16,178 nucleotides of DNA from the NCBI GenBank assembly GCA_018710805.1, contig DVJG01000171.1, positions 1-16,178 on the forward strand, written 5' to 3'. Both the position numbers and the translations under genes were made by a program. Under the pieces are notes generated by a model. The model was not told where the DNA came from and made no database searches. It saw nothing but the letters and a program-made list of their open reading frames with translations. Source of the stretch: Candidatus Faecousia faecipullorum. GTDB lineage: Bacteria; Bacillota; Clostridia; Oscillospirales; Oscillospiraceae. Shown here piece by piece: positions 14,919-16,178 of this stretch; position 1 is the stretch's first letter, and each line of letters begins with the position of its first letter.

Positions 14919-14927
14919 CGTTTGCAA
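14900..14927 (-). promoter_or_regulatory. Promoter of ktrB and probably the whole operon
   Basis: On the minus strand TTGCAA (14927-14922), a 16-base gap, then TATAAT (14905-14900), which is preceded by TGC to give an extended -10. The start would be near 14893, about 36 bases before the ktrB ATG. The leader is too short for a c-di-AMP (ydaO-type) riboswitch. Confidence 0.8.
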
Positions 14928-14928
14928 G

Positions 14929-15168
14929 AGTCATTTTCTGAGGGTCTCTTTTTTAACCGCTCGGAACATGTCATTGCCGAAACCGACAAAAAATACAGTA
15001 ACCACCGTTACAGCCCGGAAATGGTAAAAAAAGCTGGATGAGATTGTAATCCTCCCTGCGAAAATCCCCGTGGATTCCCAGCATAGCAGAGTTCTCCAGG
15101 ATTCTTTACCACTGCCGACGCTTCTCTATCCCAATTCCAGGGCGCAAACTGAAATACATGGAATGTAA
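14929..15168. other. Intergenic DNA with no intact gene
   Basis: This stretch lies between the ktrB promoter and the decayed coding remnant, inside the gene-free gap 14858-15504. I see no intact gene with a ribosome binding site, no RNA gene and no clear repeat. Short plus-strand open stretches exist (one contains RILYHCRRF and YMECNQTF, with two cysteines), but they change frame and cannot be assigned to a family. Confidence 0.4.
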
Positions 15169-15410
15169 CCAAACGTTCCGAAGCACTCCAAAAGTCTTCG
15201 GATACAAACCATAAAGGATGGGGAACTTGTTGATTTGCAGCAAAGCCTATCCTATATCTGCGAAGGTGTTATCCTGAAAGAGGCAGAAAGCGACGGCATC
15301 AACCACGCCTATTAAGAGACGTTCGGGAGAAGACAGCCAAGGCCGTTATTGATTCCCATAAGCGTCTGGAGCTAAACTGGAATCCGATTACTGAATACCC
15401 CATGAACTAA
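15169..15410 (+). pseudogene. Decayed coding remnant, family not recognised
   Basis: On the plus strand one frame reads TIKDGELVDLQQSLSYICEG then VILKEAESDGINHAY from about 15208, meets TAA at 15313, continues ETFG, and after an apparent one-base loss near 15326 resumes in the next frame as EKTAKAVIDSHKRLELNW and ends NPITEYPMN with TAA at 15408-15410. The composition is protein-like (charged residues alternating with aliphatics) and sense-like on both sides of the lesions, which suggests a real gene tail broken by a stop and a frameshift. No start or ribosome binding site was found, and I do not recognise the family. Chance open sequence is the alternative. It is the only plus-strand coding-like stretch in the window and could be debris of a transferred element. 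Confidence 0.4.
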
Positions 15411-15446
15411 AAAATAATCCGGCATGGCTTTTTGCCATGCCGGATT
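15410..15446 (-). terminator. Intrinsic terminator after the DUF4956 gene
   Basis: A 13-bp perfect stem, AATCCGGCATGGC (15416-15428) with GCCATGCCGGATT (15434-15446), closed by a 5-base loop, is followed on the minus strand by ATTTTTTAG. This is a strong terminator for transcripts arriving from the DUF4956 gene. Confidence 0.9.
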
Positions 15447-15451
15447 CAGGT

Positions 15452-15478
15452 TGTCAAAAATCCCCTGAGGGGGTGACA
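15452..15478 (-). terminator. Second, weaker hairpin ahead of the main terminator
   Basis: On the minus strand CCCC-TCA-GGGG (15472-15462) is followed by ATTTTTG, and outer arms TGTCA/TGACA (15474-15478 and 15452-15456) can pair around it. It lies between the DUF4956 stop and the strong terminator, so it may be a first weak terminator or an mRNA 3'-end stabiliser. Confidence 0.4.
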
Positions 15479-15504
15479 GCCTGAGCTTTATTCGCTTTTT
15501 TGCC

Positions 15505-16176
15505 TCAGCAGGTCACTTCTCCATCGTGGTTCATCAAAACCGCTCGCTCCACGCAGGAGATGGCCAAAACCTGTTCCACCAAAGCTTCTTCCTTATTGGT
15601 CTTCACTTCCACTATCATGTCCAGGCCGGAAGCGCTGGCGTTTCGGGATTTGATTTTATAGCTGGCGGTGTTTTCTTTCAGCACGGATTCCAGTTCACCC
15701 TGGATTCCCCGATCGGATGCATTCACCAGCAGAAGCAGACAGGGCTTTACATTGGGGATAAAGTGCAAAACCAGCATTACAATGGTAATCAGAATCGAAG
15801 CTTCTACAGCCAGTTCGTGCAGAGACGCTCCGCAAATAATGCCAACGGAAATAGACCAGAAGAGAAACGCTAAATCCATTGGTTCTTTCACTGCGGTGCG
15901 GAAACGAACAATGGACAGAGCACCAACCATGCCCAGAGAAATCACCGCATTGGATTGAATCGCAATAATGATAGAGGTAGTAATCATGGAGATTACCGGC
16001 AGAGAAATAGCAAAGGACTTTGAATAAAACGCCTTGCGGCAGACCAAACGATAGATAATGAAAATATAAGTAGCAATCAAAGCCGCTACCAGAAGCGTGA
16101 TCAGAACCTCGGTGGTAGAAAGATCTGAGTTAAACTGACTCAGAAAGGATTTTTTTACAATGTCTTTTATACTCAT
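15505..16176 (-). CDS. DUF4956 domain membrane protein
   Basis: A 223-residue membrane protein. Hydrophobic segments lie at about 23-45, 57-77, 79-95, 103-117 and 122-140, followed by a soluble alpha/beta C-terminal part (about 145-223). The block SLGMVGALSIVRFRTAVKEP (80-99) followed by MDLAFLFWSISVG is the hallmark of DUF4956. Biochemical function is unknown. In other genomes such genes often sit beside VTC-like polyphosphate polymerase and CotH-kinase genes. Here the ATG is 2 bases from the window end and reads ATGA, so an overlapping upstream gene is possible but unseen. Codon use looks more AT-rich than in the central operon. The gene is followed by a strong terminator. Confidence 0.88.
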   Translation of the reverse strand: MSIKDIVKKSFLSQFNSDLSTTEVLITLLVAALIATYIFIIYRLVCRKAFYSKSFAISLPVISMITTSIIIAIQSNAVISLGMVGALSIVRFRTAVKEPMDLAFLFWSISVGIICGASLHELAVEASILITIVMLVLHFIPNVKPCLLLLVNASDRGIQGELESVLKENTASYKIKSRNASASGLDMIVEVKTNKEEALVEQVLAISCVERAVLMNHDGEVTC

Positions 16177-16178
16177 GT

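Noticed and set aside
1..16178. tRNA genes, rRNA, CRISPR arrays, intact insertion sequences
   Set aside because: No cloverleaf-like segments, regularly spaced repeats, transposase motifs or paired terminal repeats were seen on either strand by eye.

Overview
The window looks like chromosomal DNA of a fairly GC-rich member of the Bacillota, class Clostridia, probably close to gut Oscillospiraceae. This rests on the strong AAGGAG-type ribosome binding sites, consensus TTGACA/TATAAT promoters, the folate-dependent TrmFO, KtrAB potassium uptake, GHKL/LytTR two-component signalling and a DUF4956 protein. The family-level placement is inference. Every supported gene lies on the minus strand, so the window reads biologically from right to left.

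Right edge (about 15505-16176): a DUF4956 membrane protein, its start only 2 bases from the window end, followed by a strong intrinsic terminator. The 15.0-15.4 kb stretch has no intact gene. On the plus strand it contains what looks like a decayed coding remnant, with an in-frame stop and a frameshift.

Centre (14905 down to about 5429): one tightly packed run of eight genes, ktrB-ktrA-(SpoU/TrmH methyltransferase)-dprA-topA-trmFO-plsX-rnc. Its only obvious promoter is upstream of ktrB and its only obvious terminator is after rnc. Several junctions are ATGA overlaps or have gaps under 30 bases, so it is probably a single operon (internal promoters cannot be excluded). It joins potassium uptake, RNA modification, DNA uptake and topology, phospholipid synthesis and RNA processing. 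The usual plsX/rnc companions (fabD, fabG, acpP before rnc; smc, ftsY after it) are absent.

5322-4216: a single-gene unit with a perfect consensus promoter and its own terminator, encoding an APH-fold small-molecule kinase of the N-acetylhexosamine-kinase-like type.

Left (4131 down to 1): a LytTR response regulator and a short, apparently soluble GHKL histidine kinase, then two overlapping ABC exporter genes; the second runs off the window. Between kinase and transporter lie two identical 14-bp repeats with a 21-bp period. They match the LytTR-binding pattern, are followed by a hairpin and an extended -10 box, and strongly suggest that the regulator controls the exporter. This regulator/operator/transporter cassette is the most interesting part of the window. 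No RNA genes, CRISPR arrays or intact mobile elements were seen.
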